Position numbers and translations under genes: made by a program. A stretch of DNA of 64,000 nt. It comes from Conchocele bisecta. Its lineage: Eukaryota; Mollusca; Bivalvia; Lucinida; Thyasiridae. How positions within the stretch are numbered: the first letter of the stretch is position 1; each line of letters begins with the position of its first letter. The notes beneath the pieces were generated by a model. It ran no database searches. It saw only the letters and a list, made by a program, of their open reading frames with translations, and was not told where the DNA came from. The stretch is taken from NCBI GenBank assembly GCA_029237695.1, contig CM055275.1, positions 3,722,160-3,786,159 on the forward strand, given 5' to 3'. Below, piece by piece: positions 52,525 through 62,560 of this stretch.

Positions 52525-53640
52525 TATATGTATATGAATATATGTATGACATATATGTGAACACTGCCTCGTTACTGTATCCTATACGACAAAAGGAGTG
52601 GCCAACTCGGTCAACTTTGTGTATTCCTGCCATCAGCCAATTTCACTTCTTCTGACGTTTGACAATAAACTGACAATGCGAAGTAGCATCTACTTCGCAT
52701 TGTCAGTTTATTGTCAAACTCCAGTAGCCTATTTCATCAACATTGCAAAGTATACTTTAGTAGCAAAGTATACTTTGAGGGAGAAATTTTCAATTTTATT
52801 ATAAATTTATTAATTTTTATTATACTGAATTTATTACATTATCACAGCCAATTTGGCTGTGATAATGTAATAAATTCAGTATAATAAGTCTGCATACTTT
52901 TAATCATGAAATATATGCATTTGTTAGTTCTATATGAAATAATGCATTTCAGGAAAAATAAATGATTACTCCCTCAAAGTATACTTTGCTAGTAAAGTAT
53001 ACTTTGCAATGTTGATGAGGTCAGAAGAGGTGAAACGGTGAGGCTGGATAACAAAGATGGACCGAGTTGGCCACTACTGGTTAGGATACAGTAACGAGGC
53101 AATCAGGATACAGTAAACGCATTGTCAGTTTATTGTCAAACTCAGAAGAGATGAAATGGCTGATGGCTGGAATACAAAGATGACGATTGGCCATACATGT
53201 GTGTATAGGATACATAACGAGGCAATCATGGATACATCGCAATTGTCGTATTGTCACCGAAGAGGTGAAATGGCTGATGGCTGAATACAAAGATGACCGT
53301 TGGCCACTACATGTGCCGTATAGGTTACAGTATCGAGGCCAACTCATGAAGATACAGTCACGCATTGTCATTTATTGTCAAACTCCAGAAGAGGTGAAAC
53401 AGGCTGATGGCTGGAATAACAAAGATGACCGAGTTGGCCACTACATCGTATGGAAACATAAACGAGGCAATCATAGGATACAGTAACGCATTGTCAGTTT
53501 ATTGTCAAACTCCAGAAGAGATGAAACTGGCTGATGGCTGGAATACACAAAGATGACCGTGTTGCCACTCCATGTGTCGTATAGGATACAGTAACGAGGC
53601 AGTGTTGACATATATGTTATACATATATTCCATCATATTT
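52525..53640. mobile_element. fold-back with tandemly repeated right arm
   Basis: The left arm 52,525-52,690 (ACACTGCCTCGTTACTGTAT, GAGTGGCCAACTCGGTC, AATTTCACTTCTTCTG) is mirrored on the right. There ~four irregular copies of AGGATACAGTAACGAGGCA to GGCTGATGGCTGGAATACA follow to 53,600. The apex is GCGAAGTAGCATCTACTTCG-C. Right copies contain many 1-2 base indels. Confidence 0.75.
52722..53018. mobile_element. C-family MITE inserted beside the apex
   Basis: CAGTAGCCTATTTCATC through TTTGCAATGTTGATGA. Its centre has TTTGGCTG in place of AATGGCTG (CAGCCAATTTGGCTG). The final GGCTACTG is missing. Confidence 0.85.
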
Positions 53641-54256
53641 AGGAATCAATTATATTATTTTGAAACAATAGACAATCAGGTATGAAACGGGTCCTTAATA
53701 CGACATTTAGAATTTTAGAAATTACGTACATGTATACATTGGCACGTGATGCATTAGGTGCATCAAAACAATTAATTGTGAATGCATCTGTTATAATTTA
53801 TATTTTATGATAACCTAATCATATTTAAATTTGATTTTAACTGCAGTTTGATTTATATGCTGCTAGTTTTGACGATGGGACGCGTGGCTGTTTTGCATGT
53901 TTAATTGTGTTGGCGTGCACATCAATAATCGCTTTGTTTTTATTCATTACCATATTCAATGTGAATGTAATAACGTCATGCACTGACGTCATACGTAATC
54001 AGACATAATTAAGAAAACGGTTAACATAATTAACTGAATTACGCTGACTAAAGAGTGACATCATGCCAGCCGGGTTTGGTCAATCTTGGAAGAAGTCCGA
54101 AGAAAGCCGGTTTGTTGACAATCACTTATCATTGAACACTGGAACATAGAATTATATATTATATATTTAGCAATCATCATGCTGTCCATACGTGTACGTC
54201 ACACCATATGTTTGCATACATGCTGTATTTTATCTCATATACGTTATGGCCGGGCC
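53641..54256. other. no recognisable feature
   Basis: Nothing recognised. Confidence 0.35.
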
Positions 54257-54501
54257 AGGGGGCCGTTTCACTAAACTTCGTACGACTAAAATGTCCGTAA
54301 ATGCAAAATTATGATAGTCTGTAAATTTCACATTAAGATTGTTTTCTTGTAAACAATTATTGGATTTACATTCATTGAGCATAGGCTGCATATGCAGCCT
54401 ATGCTCAATAAATGTAAATCCATCAATTTAAATTTTCAGACGATCCTAAATTTGCACATACGAACATTTTATTTGCATGAAGTTTAGTGAAACGGGCCCC
54501 T
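54257..54501. mobile_element. B-family MITE, intact
   Basis: AGGGGGCCGTTTCACTAAAC to TTTAGTGAAACGGGCCCCT, with the standard apex. Confidence 0.95.
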
Positions 54502-54529
54502 GCTGAGAAGTACTTAATAAATAAATAAA

Positions 54530-54760
54530 GGTATGTTCTGTGCTGTTCTGACAATAACTTTATTACAATGCACTCTCACAATAACCGGACACCGCTGGAC
54601 GTCCCCGATGTAAATTTCGTCTGCTGTTATTTCATATTTTTGTCTTTTTTTTTGTAATTTAAACATAGTTTTGCAGCACGTTAGAATCATTTCCGTCGGA
54701 AATGATTCTAACGTGCTGCCAAACGATGTTTTTGTTGATAATAATTGAAAACAAAACATA
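54530..54760. mobile_element. P-type core, variant
   Basis: CAGCACGTTAGAATCATTTC-CG pairs with CGGAAATGATTCTAACGTGC-TG. Preceded by CAATAACCGGACACCGCTGG. Compared with the other P stems it carries changes on both arms. Confidence 0.7.
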
Positions 54761-54840
54761 ATCTAACTTTTGTTTTCTTATTTACATTATTCCCAAGCTG
54801 TCTCGCCAGGTTTCGGAATCAATTTCCAATATCTTTCGAT
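54761..54840. mobile_element. A-family interior fragment
   Basis: AACTTTTGTTTTCTTATTTA and GCTGTCTCGCCAGGTTTCGG-AATC. Confidence 0.6.
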
Positions 54841-54855
54841 ATCGGTACTTAAGTA

Positions 54856-54899
54856 TCAGATTTACTATCTTGTTGAACGCAACAAGATAGGAAATCTGA
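54856..54899. repeat. 44-bp hairpin
   Basis: CAGATTTACTATCTTGTTG pairs with CAACAAGATAGGAAATCTG. Confidence 0.85.
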
Positions 54900-54939
54900 T
54901 GTTTATGTACATATATGGGTGAATATATAGTATCGTCAT

Positions 54940-54980
54940 ATATCTTCAATTGAACCACATTACACAGGGCCATGATGAAA
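54940..54980. mobile_element. single arm of the 20,268 fold-back
   Basis: ATATCTTCAATTGAACCACA-TTACACAGGGCCATGATG. Confidence 0.65.
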
Positions 54981-55137
54981 ACACGTTTTTATATTTTATA
55001 GTATTGTTTAAAAGAATACTGATATGCCCCTTTAAGTGCTGTTCCCCGATGCATAAGAAACAGATCTACTGCAATCGCGAAATAACAATTTGTAGGTGGG
55101 CAGGGTGACCACACCTCCCCAACACCAAAAATATTTG

Positions 55138-55225
55138 TTACATGTATTACCACTCAGTTGAACCGTCTCGTTGAGACGGTTCAACTACGTGGTAACAACA
55201 TAAACATTTGATGAGAAAAAATGCA
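55138..55225. mobile_element. G-family palindrome
   Basis: TACCACTCAGTTGAACCGTC-TCG mirrored; the outer arms are shortened on the left. Confidence 0.8.
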
Positions 55226-55273
55226 GAAAAATATTTAAAATATGGTGCATCTGCTGATGTATCAAACTAGACA

Positions 55274-55571
55274 CAGTGAAACCTCTCCAAACCGGACACC
55301 CTGGGAGGTCCCCAGGGTGTCCGGTTTAGAGAGGTTTCACTGTAAATCAGGCATTTGATCATTCTGAGCCACAGTTGTGTGGTATGGAGGTCCCCAGGGT
55401 GTCCGGTTTAGAGAGGTTTCACTGTAAATCAGGCATTTGATCATTCTGAGCCACAGTTTCGTGGTATGCGATCATGAACAGACATTATCACCCGAGATAA
55501 ATTACCGAGAATCTCATCCAAATTAAGATCATAGATATTGTCTTGGTGTCCTGTTTAAAGAGGTTCCACTG
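55274..55571. mobile_element. Q-family element with internal 82-bp duplication
   Basis: CAGTGAAACCTCTCCAAACC to GTTTAAAGAGGTTCCACTG, with a palindrome over GGACACCCTGGGAGGTCCCC. 55,304-55,385 is directly repeated at 55,386-55,467. The ends resemble pogo-like CAGT...ACTG termini. Confidence 0.8.
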
Positions 55572-55648
55572 TACATGTGTACAGTAGCCGACACGAAAAA
55601 CAAAACCGAAATTGCATGTTCAAATCCCGGCAGTCGCTGTACATGCTT

Positions 55649-56061
55649 GTATTCCGTCAACACAGTGCGTATGTGCCGTGAAACACGGTGCCGTGAAACA
55701 TTTTTGATATCCAGTCAATACAATTTTTGCATTTTACAGCCATTTGAAGGTGTTGACGGGATAAATAGAATAGTAGGTTAGTGCCGTGAATGGATAAAAA
55801 TATCTGGGGCGACACGGAAACGGGATGTGCTCGGCAGAGCTTTGCCAGATATTTGTTCCCATTCACGGCACTAACCTACTATTCTCTACCTATTTTCCTT
55901 ATTTCTCAACCAAAGTATACGTTGTGACCACTCATTTGAACCGTCTCGGCGAGACGGTTCAAATGAGTGGTCACAACATATACTTCTGATGAGAAATAAA
56001 GAAATTCATGAGCCTTGCCGGATATTTTTCCCATTCACGGCACTAACCTACTATTCTCTAT
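55649..56061. mobile_element. F-family double fold-back with intact G
   Basis: CCGTCAACACAGTGCG to GTTGACGGGATAAA; then the second fold-back with a shortened centre (GGCAGAGCTTTGCCAG); then G (about 55,913-55,985), then the duplicated F tail. Confidence 0.9.
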
Positions 56062-56173
56062 GACCTGTTCCTTCGCCATAAGCAGCCATACTGCCAACGT
56101 GTATAATTGATGTGAATGCGTAGGAATATTAATATACATCAAGGGCATATTCATTAGTAAAAAAAAACAAGAA

Positions 56174-56528
56174 CTATTGTCTGTTTCACGAAAGCTGTTC
56201 AAATATTACGGCTATATAAACAATTCAAAAACAATATTGTTTTTTCGATAATATTAAATTAAAGGAATATTTAAGAATGAGCCTTCTTTTTATTTCGTGT
56301 AATTTGGTCAAATATTGATATTATTGCGAAAAAACAATTTCCCCATGTTAAATCCCCATAGACATCTTCATAGAGTGGAGATGTTTATGGGGATTTAACA
56401 TTTCACGAAAAAAAAAAGAATGCTCATTCTTAAATTTTCTTTTAATTTAATACTATCGAAAAGAATATTGTTTTTGAATTGTTTATACCGCCGTAAAATT
56501 TGGGCAGCTTTCGTGAAACAGACAGTAG
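56174..56528. mobile_element. A-family MITE, both ends type a
   Basis: CTATTGTCTGTTTCACGAAA to TTTCGTGAAACAGACAGTAG. It folds back over its whole 355 bp, apex at CTTCATAGAGTGGAGATG. Confidence 0.9.
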
Positions 56529-56639
56529 TAACAATGCACATACGCTCCGGATACAATTGATCAATGAAGTTTTAAATGACGTGCTGCGTGCAAAATGCAA
56601 ATTCGTCCGATCGTGACAAGGTTAACAAGCACCCATTAA

Positions 56640-56840
56640 CCCTTTCACTGGAATTATGGATTTTGATACTTTATTTTTCCGACCAATCCAATCGTCACAA
56701 CATGATTATCAGACTCGTTAATTTATAAACAGTGGGTGTTTTTGTTCTCAAAAATATGAAAATTACTTGCAAAAAGTGCAGATCCTGATGAGACGGCTCG
56801 TCACGAGCCGGCTCATCTCGATCTACACTATTTGCCAATA
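56640..56840. mobile_element. W-family repeat with palindrome
   Basis: GACCAATCCAATCGTC, GTTCTCAAAAATATGAAAAT and the palindrome GTGCAGATCCTGATGAGACG-GCTCG, as at 44,340-44,507. Confidence 0.8.
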
Positions 56841-57190
56841 TCACTATAGAGGTATGTGGTGTTGAAAGAGGTAACATCGTAACATTTGATGGCTCATCTG
56901 GATCTACACTATTTGCCAATATCACTTTACAGGCATATGGTGTTGAAAGTGGTAACAGCGTAAAATTTGATGGCTCATCTCGATCTACACTATTTGCCAA
57001 TATCACTATACAGGCCTGTGGTGTTGAAAGGGGTAATATCGTATCATTTGATGGCTCACCTGGATCTACACTATTTGCCAATATCACTTTACAGGCATGT
57101 GGTGTTGAAAGTGGTAATAGCGTAACATTTGATGGTTCATCTGGATCTACACTATTTGCCAATATCACTATAGAGGCCTGTGGTGTTGAA
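56800..57190. repeat. 81-bp tandem array, five copies
   Basis: Unit: GCTCATCTGGATCTACACTA, TTTGCCAATATCACTTTACA, GGCATGTGGTGTTGAAAGTG, GTAATAGCGTAACATTTGAT. 81 is a multiple of three, so a minus-strand frame (56,695-57,168) stays open and reads ILANSVDPDEPSN-type 27-residue repeats. Such NSVDPDE peptides are known to me as products of an interspersed repeat, not a protein family, so no gene is called. Confidence 0.9.
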
Positions 57191-57239
57191 AGGGGTAATA
57201 GCGTGACCTTTGATTCACGTGCGTGGGAGCTACAGGAAA

Positions 57240-57370
57240 TCGTGATACCGTGTTACAAGTATAAGTTATTGTTCACACATTGGATTGTTAAGGAATTAAA
57301 TGCTACGGAGAGCTAGCGACCGCAGCATTTAGTTCCTGAAAAATTAAATATGCGAACAATAACATACCTA
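57240..57370. repeat. hairpin related to 38,679
   Basis: TTAAGGAATTAAATGCTACG and CGCAGCATTTAGTTCCTG, with outer arms GTTATTGTTCACAC / GCGAACAATAAC. Confidence 0.75.
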
Positions 57371-57547
57371 TAGTTCAGCCAAGGGGAGAATGCAATGTCC
57401 CATCCGTGTAAAAAAATCTAAAAATATTGTAATGGAACCATCAGTTCCATTTCAGTAGATTCGGCCATCATGGTCAGACACAGATATTCACTATTTACAC
57501 AACAGGCTCCAGCATGTCAAATATGCATATATCCTTTATTATTAGTA
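57371..57547. other. no recognisable feature
   Basis: GGAACCATCAGTTCC at 57,434 is a minor palindrome only. Confidence 0.35.
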
Positions 57548-58451
57548 CACGGTAGTGTTGTAAAGGATCATAGTTGTAGTGTGCCATCCCGGAGACTGTA
57601 TGAACCAGTGGACGGCCGCATATTATTATGAGTGTTGCCGACTATTGGTCATCACGAGTACTGGTACTGTATATCAAATTGACACCAGACATTTCGACAT
57701 TGAAGCAGATATCTTTCTTGTGTCTGACAATGACTGCCTTAATCTTATATCATATTGTTGCTTATTCATTTCTGATGCTGGAAAGTAATGGCTTGCACGC
57801 TATTTGTTCGTATTGGTGTACTAGATACGAGTTTGGGGAGCTGGGTGTTATGATTTTCCACAGAATTCACTGCGTATTTTCGTACCTATTTTCGTGCGAG
57901 CAGCCTATTGTAAGGGGTTTCAACCAATAATTTATGTATCACTACAATAGTCTGATCCATAGCGATCGGCCACATTAGCGCCCGCACCGATTATCTGGTC
58001 ACTAGTCTAGGGGACATGTTTATTTGTGTGATTTTGATGGCTGTATTTTGTTTCTTTGAGATGGCAGACATTTTTCATTTAGCGTCTCTAGTTACCGAGC
58101 GCTGATTGGTTAAAGATATATTTGCAGCGGGAAATTTGATTGGGGCTCGCACGGCTGCTGCTCGCATCTCGTCTATATAAAGGAGGCGAGCTGCACAAAT
58201 CATTAACTAACTTGTCAGTCGACTGACCCACTCATATTGTCAGTAACCGCTAGTGACCTATTGTCGACTCGGATAACCAGTTAGTTCCCATCACGCTGAA
58301 TAACTTAGTACTCTGTCACATAGTAGTATTAGTTAAGTTCATTTGTGCCATCCTAACACGAGGCTAGCTCTTGCATTAATAAATAAGTATGAGTTCAGAC
58401 GCTCGTTGTTGTTAACTTGAAATCAAGATAGACAGTAATAACACTACCGTG
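57548..58451. mobile_element. 0.9-kb segment with inverted ends, LTR- or TIR-like
   Basis: CACGGTAGTGTT (57,548) and AACACTACCGTG (58,451) are perfect 12-bp inverted ends. Inside, CTATATAAAGGAGGCGAG (58,173) looks like a TATA box. AATAAATAAG (58,378) looks like a polyadenylation signal about 200 bp downstream, an LTR-like order. No primer-binding site, no second LTR and no target duplication were found. ORFs of 69 and 100 codons inside show no motif. It could be a TIR element, a solo LTR with coincidental ends, or other. Confidence 0.45.
58174..58182 (+). promoter_or_regulatory. TATA-box-like motif
   Basis: TATATAAAG lies in a locally GC-rich segment (CTCGTC before, GAGGCGAG after), unlike the AT-rich surroundings. 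Function is inference. Confidence 0.4.
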
Positions 58452-58723
58452 CTGCCAACCAGGGCCGGGTGTTGGTTGCAATATTTAACTATAAGTACGT
58501 TTTTACTAATAACAAATTGGGCTTAAACGTTGCAATATGTGAAATAAGTGGAGCACAATGCTGCCCAGTGATTGGCTTAGGAAGTATGCTGAACTATAAT
58601 GTCATTTCGTACTCTCTAAATGTGTGTTTGCTAGCTTTCGTATCGCCTTCAAAACAATCAACGTATTGAGGTATATTTAAATCAGACCTGTGTGCCCATT
58701 GTTGCAACAGGCGCGAACACATA

Positions 58724-59028
58724 GTTATCCCGTCAACACAGTGCGTATGTGCCGTGAAACACGGTGCCGTGAAACATTTTTGATATCCTGTGATATTCTA
58801 CTCACTGCGTATGAATATGTGCGGTTGCTGGGGTTATTTATTTGCATTTTAAAGCCATTTGTAGGTGTTGACGGATAAATAGAATAGTAGGTTAGTGCCG
58901 TGAATGGAAACAAATATCTGGCGCGGCACGGAAACTGGATGTGCTCGGCAGAGCCTCGCCCATCCAGTTTCCTGAGCCTTGCCAGATATTGTTTTCCCAT
59001 TCACGGCACTAACCTACTATTCTCTATA
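58724..59028. mobile_element. F-family double fold-back without G
   Basis: GTTATCCCGTCAACACAGTG to GTGTTGACGGATAAATAG, then GGTTAGTGCCGTGAATGG to CCATTCACGGCACTAACC. One base is lost in the first right arm. Confidence 0.9.
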
Positions 59029-59171
59029 TATCCATACTATACATAATTGTTAACGATATGTATATGACCTTTGAAAGTTTCTGCCGAAGCTGCAGTTACA
59101 CTCCTATCAAATTATCAGTAAAGCGGGTAGCTATGTATAGTCACTTGGATCATGCAAAGTGCAGTTCTAAT

Positions 59172-59255
59172 ATATCGATGGTCTAATAACATAAGGTCGT
59201 AAGTGCTATGCTAAAGCATAGCACTTACGACCTTATGTTACTAGACAATCGATAT
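59172..59255. repeat. J-family palindrome, copy 3
   Basis: 84 bp, same as 30,139-30,222 except a few unpaired changes (CTAATAAC opposite GTTACTAG; CCAT opposite CAAT... end). Confidence 0.95.
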
Positions 59256-59762
59256 GTTAAGTGAATAGAAAATAGAAGCTACAAATGTACAGTCTAAGCA
59301 TTATAATACTCACATGTATTCAAACAAATACGTATGTACATAGTAACATATCATTACATTCAGAAACACTACTTCATACGGCAGAGTTCCAGATAAGCTG
59401 TGTGTCTAAAGAGTATTGTACAAATGAAATGCGTATTTTGTTTTTACAAACTAAATATTGATTTTCTTCATTATTAAATAGGAAACAAATGATCAAAACA
59501 AATTTAAACATTCACTTATTTGAGTGAATTATTACTTATTCACTTATTTATACTGTAATGCAGTTGAACATTTACTTAGTTGAGCTGCAAAAAACAAGCC
59601 GTGTTTGCTAGTGTTTGCTTTTTGCAGCTGAACTAAGTCTCAATTTAAAAATCAATGCGTATTTTCACATTGTTCTGAGTATTTTGTGCTCCCACTGTTG
59701 ATAATCAATGCGTATTCAGCTAAAATAAGTGTGTAAAATACGACGCCAATAACGCACCTTAT
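59256..59762. other. mostly unassigned, one hairpin
   Basis: 59,573-59,640 is a hairpin: ACTTAGTTGAGCTGCAAAAA pairs with TTTTTGCAGCTGAACTAAGT. Confidence 0.6.
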
Positions 59763-60072
59763 CTGTAGCCTATTTCATCAACATTGCAAAGTATACTTTT
59801 CTACCAAAGTATACTTTGAGGGAGTAATAATTTATTTTTCCTGAAATGCATTATTTTATATAGAACTAACCACTGCATATATTTGATGATTACAAGTATG
59901 CAGAATTATTATACTGAATTTATTACATTATCACAGCCAAAATGGCTGTGATAATGTAATAAATTCAGTATAATAAAAGTTAATAAATTTATCATAAAAT
60001 TGAAAATTTCTCCCTCAAAGTATACTTTGCTGCTAAAGTATACTTTGCAATTTTGATGAAATCGGCTACTGG
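59763..60072. mobile_element. C-family MITE, full copy
   Basis: CTGTAGCCTATTTCATC to GATGAAATCGGCTACTGG, with the intact centre. 310 bp. Confidence 0.95.
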
Positions 60073-60119
60073 AGCTCTGATACGTACCAGTACATGAACA
60101 GTAGCACTTTTCTGCTCCT

Positions 60120-60538
60120 TACCTATTTGTATATACTAATATCGTATACATATCGTAATCGTATAGTATTGGTATATTTAATGAGCATATCGTATGATCA
60201 TATAATATTGGTATGTTTCTACCGTTTCATCGTATAGTACAAACGTACTATACGAATATTATACAAACATACAATATCCGTTCGTATATACGATATATCC
60301 GTACGGATATGGTATGAATATACTATAATCTGGTATGTTTGTACGATACAAACGTACCAGAATTATACAAATGTATACAATTCGTATAAACGTACGATGT
60401 GAATGGTATATCTATACGATATTGGTTGGTATGTAGGGTACAAACATACGGTACGTTTATATTATATGCATATCGTATAGAAAACATATCGTATTGGTAT
60501 AGTATACGTATAGTATTGGTATAGTACGTATAGTTGAC
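60120..60538. repeat. irregular CGTATA/TATACG motif block
   Basis: Over 400 bp, ATCGTATA, GTATAGTATTGGTAT, ACAAACGTAC and their complements alternate without fixed period, making many small overlapping palindromes. Confidence 0.75.
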
Positions 60539-60651
60539 CTGCATAAAAGCGCTACTAGTAGTCTAGTGTAGCGCCCATTGTCATGCATCTACACACTTAC
60601 GAACTGCCCTTGAAATGTCAATTATGTACATTTACTTATCAATATGAAAAC

Positions 60652-61321
60652 TACTGTGGAAACACTCTATACCGGACACCCTATAGTCTGTTTCACGAAA
60701 CCTGCCCAAATTTTACGGCTATATAAACAATACAAAAACAATATTTGTTTCGATAATATTAAATTAAAGCAAAATTTAAGAATGAGCCTTTTTTTTATTT
60801 CGTGAAATTTGGTCAAATATTGATTTTATTGCGAAATCAAAATTTCCCCATGTTAAATCCACATAGACATCTTCACGGAGTTTCAGAAATACTAGACCGA
60901 TTTTTAAAATTTAACTTTTGTTTTCTTAGTTAGATCATTTCCAAGCTATCTAGCTAGGTTTCGGAGTCAATTTCCAAAGTTGTTCGTCTTTTGACTCCTC
61001 CCACAACTCCTCTACCTTTATCCCCTATGTTAAATTCCCATAGACAAATCAATTTTTGGCGGGAGACATACTTGGAAATTGAATCCCCATGTTAAATTCC
61101 AATAGGAAAATAGCTTTTCGCAATAAAATCAATATTTGATGGAATTTCATCGAATACATTTTTAGATTTAATGTGCTGAATGGCCAAATGTTCGTCGGCA
61201 GCAAAACGTGGAACAGACAGCATGTCCCAGAATGGTTATATGCCTGATTATACCGTGGAATATCTCGAAACCGTACACCCTGGGAACCTCCCAGTGTTTC
61301 CGGTTTAGAGAGGTTCCACTG
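60652..61321. mobile_element. Q-family pieces flanking an A insertion
   Basis: The left piece CTGTGGAAACACTCTATACC-GGACACCCTA stops at the A element. Right of A, CCGTGGAATATCTCGAAACC to GGTTTAGAGAGGTTCCACTG is another Q fold-back. They may be one Q copy split by A or two neighbours. Confidence 0.6.
60685..61220. mobile_element. A-family MITE with unlike ends (a and b)
   Basis: The left end AGTCTGTTTCACGAAACCTG is type a; the right end GCAGCAAAACGTGGAACAGA-CAG is type b. The interior carries both half-bodies. 536 bp. Confidence 0.9.
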
Positions 61322-61379
61322 TAAAACAAACGATCCTCGATTTTTTTAAATGTTATAAGTTTACTTATTGTAAAGAACT

Positions 61380-61550
61380 TTTACCCATAAAACACATAAA
61401 TCATTGATGCGCTATATATATAATCAAAATCCGTCCGTTTCTTAGGGCGATATTAAAGAAAATTTGGTGTAAAATATGCCACATATTAAGTCACATCGGA
61501 AAATCCGGTTCAGAAACGTTCTGAAACCACGTGATCCCATATCTTGTATA
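61380..61550. mobile_element. S-family half element, inverted
   Basis: GATGCGCTATATATATAATC-AAAATCCGTCCG and GAAACCACGTGATCCCATA correspond to one arm of 34,365-34,794. Confidence 0.65.
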
Positions 61551-61619
61551 GTGTAGTTTTCATTGAAAAGCAGGCGTGTTTGTTTATATGTTGTCATTAC
61601 ACTGAATAGTCTGGAAATT

Positions 61620-61945
61620 CGTATGGACCGATTCATTATTAGCAGGTGTATCCTGCATTGACGAGATCACAACTATACTTTATCTGACGTTCCATTGGTT
61701 GAACGTCATCACATGGTCTTATAGAATGCCGTCAGTATCATGACGCAATGATAACACACCCGCGTTCTTTTCAATGAATCCAGATAATATTTTCCTCATC
61801 CTCTACCATAAAACATTACCGGATACATAGTATACCATGAAAACATGTCTTGGCATTTCATTAGAATTGTCTCTTTGGAGACAATTCTAATGAAATACCA
61901 AGAAATGTATGTCTTTATATCAAGTTTTTATATTTTTCCGCCTCG
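61620..61945. mobile_element. E-related repeat with hairpin
   Basis: GCCGTCAGTATCATGACGCA and AAAACATTACCGGATACATA-G match E flanks. The hairpin CTTGGCATTTCATTAGAATT-GTCTC with complement (61,852-61,905) replaces the usual E centre. Confidence 0.65.
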
Positions 61946-61954
61946 GAATTATTA

Positions 61955-62190
61955 TCAGGTCACCATGTTCAGCCGTGGGTAGACGTTTGCTGTCGCGGGG
62001 CACAGCAAACGTTTACAAAATGCTGGACATGGTCGAACGTTACTGATACATTTACGTACGTTCGGTACTTTCATAATCTGCTCCAGTCAAACAGCTGATT
62101 TATATATAGCATACATATTCCGGGGTCACAGTACATGTCACGTGACGCAGCCGCATCAATTTCAAAATGTCAGTGCAACCGTTGTGAACT
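61955..62190. mobile_element. single-copy relative of the Y element
   Basis: TCAGCCGTGGGTAGACGTTT-GCTGTCGCGG pairs with CAGCAAACGTTTACAAAATG-CTGGACATGG. The downstream flank equals that at 50,601-50,700 plus 51,104-51,160. This is the unexpanded, uninterrupted form. Confidence 0.75.
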
Positions 62191-62339
62191 GGAATGGTGA
62201 CGTAATTGCGCGTTCGAGTAACGTCATGAGACACATGCATTACGTAGGTGTGGGCTTGGCCCCGGAATGAGCATTGTCTACAGCCATTGTCTAACAGCAA
62301 GGCTGTGAGCGGCGTCAAACAACTGCAGTAATCTTTCTT

Positions 62340-62560
62340 AGCCTACCTGATAAACTTGTAAACAAACACATGGTATTCTCTACATCCGTGGCAATGTCTC
62401 ATACATAATTGTGTTAATGTATATTGTTCACACATATTACATCCATAGCAAGACGTGTTGCCAGATAAATAGAATACATGGCTACCGTATATTGCTACAA
62501 AGTTCACCAGGGACGGTTAGGAAGATGTAGCTGCCTCGTCTGATAAACATTTAATATAAA
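62340..62560. repeat. E-like fragments
   Basis: GCCTACCTGATAAACTTGTA and CCAGATAAATAGAATACATG-GCTA resemble E outer arms. The centre is degraded. Confidence 0.45.

Noticed and set aside
55600..55645. tRNA-like B box (GTTCAAATCCCGGC) as a tRNA gene or SINE
   Set aside because: No A box or cloverleaf could be found upstream; left unannotated.
56695..57168. 157-codon ORF with ILANSVDPDE repeats as a repeat protein
   Set aside because: NSVDPDE peptides are a known by-product of interspersed repeats, and the array is an 81-bp DNA tandem.
57548..58451. Complete LTR retrotransposon
   Set aside because: No gag/pol ORF, primer-binding site or second LTR in the window.
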